From: Deltaproteobacteria bacterium UBA796
Lineage (GTDB): Bacteria > Myxococcota_A > UBA796
Direction of reading: 5' to 3'
DNA: 14,711 nt
NCBI GenBank assembly: GCA_002296975.1
Contig: DBIS01000064.1
Span: 4,430 to 19,140 of the forward strand
Positions 13,376 through 14,711 of the stretch are shown piece by piece (within the stretch, counting starts at the first letter, position 1; each line of letters begins with the position of its first letter). The position numbers and the translations under genes were made by a program. The notes under the pieces were generated by a model. It saw only the letters and a program-made list of their open reading frames with translations. It was not told the DNA's origin and ran no database searches.

Positions 13376-14287
13376 TTAGGGGTTTGGTGGTGGGCCGCCA
13401 TCGGCGTCTGGTGGAGGGCCTTCGTCGATGTCACTGCCACCGACGGGGCCTGATGGCATCGAAAAGGCGTGCATTGCGGTGCAATAGCAAGCGTTGAATC
13501 TCCCTTCAATCCATTCGGAGGGGTCGTGCGAATCCAAGTTGAGTTGGCCTTCAAAACGCCCACCAAGTTCGACGAGCTCGGCAGTGATGGAGCCGGCTTC
13601 GCCGATTAACGGTAGCGATATGCCGGTCCCTTCGGAAAGAATATAGGCGGATGCCCGAATATCTGGCTCACCGTCGCCAACTCCGAACTCAGCCCATGAG
13701 GTTGAAATATCCCATGTTCCTGGCTCAGGAAGGCCGTCGAGGCTCCAGTCATCCAGGGTGATGTGAACGGCTGCGTTCGTGTAGCTTCCGTCCATGATGG
13801 CATCGAGCACCTCACAGGTGTTGGGTGCTTGAGAGACCAACAGAGAGGCCTTTTTTTTGATGGTGTTCCAGGCCCACGCGGCAGAGGTGAAGGCTATGAA
13901 TTCGCCGCCATCGGTCCAATCCCAAATTGAGCCCAAGGCGGTGGTTCCCTCGGGTACTGAGCCGGCGCAGTCCGCGAAGATATCCAGGTCGTCGATGTAG
14001 TCGGTACCGTCAGCGTCAGCGTCAGCGTCAGCGTCAGCGTCAGCGTCAGCGTCAGCGTCAGCGTCAGCGTCAGCGTCGGTGTCGGCGTCAGCGTCGGCGT
14101 GAGTATCCAGCCAAGCCTCCAATGATTCACAATCACCGGCTTCATCCATGGTGGTACCCAAGGGGCATCCGGCGTGGAGCGGATAGCAGTTTCCATCGTC
14201 TGCGCGACCGAAGTCTTCGCCGCATGTGTCATTGGGTTTGCTACAGCCCAACCATGCCAAGCACAAGATTAATGAATGATGGATCAT
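13376..14287 (-). CDS. Lipoprotein with RADDG head motif and (Asp-Ala)n linker
   Basis: The predicted 303-residue lipoprotein has the signal MIHHSLILCLAWLGC, lipobox WLGC and lipidated Cys15. The ATG follows GGAGG by 6 bases. A Cys-containing head (TCGEDFGRADDGNCYPL, then GCPLGTTMDEAGDC) is followed by an Asp-Ala linker (about 63-93). A domain of roughly 190 residues comes next, with a helix around IKKKASLLVS and several strands (AVHITLDDWSL, GTWDIST, ITAELVELGGRFEGQL), and the tail is Pro/Asp-rich (PPPDADGGPPPNP). I do not recognise the large domain. Cys pairs FADCAG with NTCEV and ACYC near the end may be disulfides. An A8 run within the codons for IKKKA (13851-13858 on the plus strand) is a possible slippage site. 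The gene is flanked on the same strand by two other Cys-rich lipoprotein-type genes. Confidence 0.85.
   Translation of the reverse strand: MIHHSLILCLAWLGCSKPNDTCGEDFGRADDGNCYPLHAGCPLGTTMDEAGDCESLEAWLDTHADADADTDADADADADADADADADADADADGTDYIDDLDIFADCAGSVPEGTTALGSIWDWTDGGEFIAFTSAAWAWNTIKKKASLLVSQAPNTCEVLDAIMDGSYTNAAVHITLDDWSLDGLPEPGTWDISTSWAEFGVGDGEPDIRASAYILSEGTGISLPLIGEAGSITAELVELGGRFEGQLNLDSHDPSEWIEGRFNACYCTAMHAFSMPSGPVGGSDIDEGPPPDADGGPPPNP
13851..13858 (-). repeat. Homopolymer A8 run inside a lipoprotein gene
   Basis: Eight thymines on the plus strand read as A8 in the gene, coding for Lys-Lys-Lys. Runs of this length can slip in replication or transcription and would shift the frame in the middle of the protein. 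Nothing else in the sequence shows that this happens. Confidence 0.9.
14011..14100. repeat. Hexamer tandem array, 15 units, encoding Asp-Ala
   Basis: Eleven perfect copies of cagcgt (14011-14076) are followed by four units with one or two changes (cggtgt, cggcgt, cagcgt, cggcgt). In the minus-strand gene this reads GAC-GCT, giving Asp-Ala with one Thr. The unit differs from that of the array at 2945-3010 although the peptide is the same. Confidence 0.95.
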
Positions 14288-14417
14288 GATTAGCCTCCTG
14301 TGACTGCAGCATGACGCGGGCTGTCAACGCTCGCAACCGGCCCTATATAATTGACGAAGCCCCCAGCAAAAAACTGGAGGCCTCGGTTGATCTTTACCGT
14401 AGAAGACGGAGAGGTGA
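14288..14417 (-). other. Leader region between two lipoprotein genes
   Basis: This is the longest gap without a gene in the window. On the minus strand it holds an imperfect hairpin, CCTCCAG-loop-CTGGGGG (14360-14380, one U-G pair), then an AT-rich AATTATATAG (14343-14352) that could be a -10 element. A TTGACA follows nearer the gene but has no good partner 17 bases on, and GGAGG lies before the ATG at 14287. A promoter for the downstream pair of genes is plausible here; none is clear-cut. Confidence 0.3.
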
Positions 14418-14711
14418 TCAGTCCGGTGGGGTGCCGTCGGGCTCACAAGCGCCGAGGTCGGCGTTGCAGGTCAGACCATCAGGGCAGTCTGCGTCAGAGG
14501 TGCAGGCTGGAACACAGAAGCCGTCGCCACCAAAGGGGTCGTCCAAGCAAATGCAGCCGGCACTGGCGTCAGGGGGGCACGCATCGGTGCAATCTGAATC
14601 CTCGGCGCAAGGGTCGAGGTCCGGGGTGCCTTCATCGGGTGGTGGGCCTTCACCATCTGGAGGTGCTCCATCATCGGGAGGGGGTCCACTATCGACATCG
14701 ACGTCGCCGCC
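14418..14711 (-). CDS. Cys-rich lipoprotein-type protein, C-terminal part only
   Basis: The frame is open from the window edge to a TGA at 14418-14420, giving 97 residues with no usable start inside the window, so it is the 3' end of a longer gene. It begins with Asp-Val and Pro-Asp linker sequence (GGDVDVDSGPPPDDGAPPDG) and GPPPDEG. It then has a module with nine cysteines, DPCAEDSDC, CIC, GFCVPACTSDADCP, LTCNADLGACEP. The last part lines up with the small lipoprotein at 13007-13336 (CVPAC, DCP, C-x(5-6)-C-x-P), and the Pro-Asp linker resembles the tail of the lipoprotein at 13376-14287. Codon use and amino-acid pattern identify this as the real frame. An export signal is presumed upstream, outside the window. 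Function unknown. Confidence 0.75.
   Translation of the reverse strand, partial: GGDVDVDSGPPPDDGAPPDGEGPPPDEGTPDLDPCAEDSDCTDACPPDASAGCICLDDPFGGDGFCVPACTSDADCPDGLTCNADLGACEPDGTPPD

Noticed and set aside
14011..14100. CRISPR-like or satellite non-coding array
   Set aside because: The units are 6 bp with no spacers and lie in frame inside a gene.
13927..14289. Plus-strand frame with an Arg-Gln repeat
   Set aside because: Shadow of the Asp-Ala array on the minus strand, with no other support.

Overview
This 14.7 kb window is chromosomal DNA of a GC-rich Gram-negative bacterium. It has an LspA signal peptidase, at least five lipobox-bearing exported proteins, UvrC and an RluA-type pseudouridine synthase. 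The style is that of Myxococcota and other former Deltaproteobacteria: lipoproteins with (Asp-Ala)n linkers and Cys-rich modules, a PEGA-domain membrane protein, and a membrane-bound CCG-domain iron-sulfur oxidoreductase. That placement is inference from protein style; no rRNA or other strong taxonomic marker is present. I saw no tRNA, rRNA, CRISPR array, insertion sequence or phage gene.

Layout. (1) 2-2481, plus strand: the 3' end of a PEGA-domain single-pass membrane protein, overlapping uvrC by an ATGA. (2) 2478-5923, minus strand: a likely three-gene unit running from a membrane Fe-S oxidoreductase resembling ETF:menaquinone oxidoreductase, to an unknown Cys-rich lipoprotein, to a thioredoxin-fold lipoprotein with an (Asp-Ala)n linker and no CXXC. 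(3) 6025-6612, plus: lspA. (4) 6615-8405, minus: an asparagine-synthetase-family protein with a degenerate glutaminase domain. (5) 8459-9862, plus: a sulfatase/phosphodiesterase-fold lipoprotein whose end overlaps (6) the minus-strand pair GT-C glycosyltransferase and rluA-like gene (11746 to 9750), themselves joined by an ATGA overlap. (7) 11819-13000, plus: an exported protein with a C-terminal membrane anchor. (8) 13007-14711, minus: three lipoprotein-type genes that share modules, the last cut by the window edge and lacking a usable start inside it.

The genes are packed very tightly and there is no gene-free stretch above about 130 bp. All four convergent junctions lie within a few bases of each other or overlap, one by 113 bp.

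The common theme is the cell envelope: lipoproteins, the peptidase that processes them, a membrane glycosyltransferase and a lipoprotein hydrolase. I do not see one coherent named system. The most unusual items are the asparagine-synthetase relative that has lost its glutaminase machinery, the lipoprotein cluster with Asp-Ala arrays written in different synonymous codons, and the redoxin-like lipoprotein lacking redox cysteines at the usual place.
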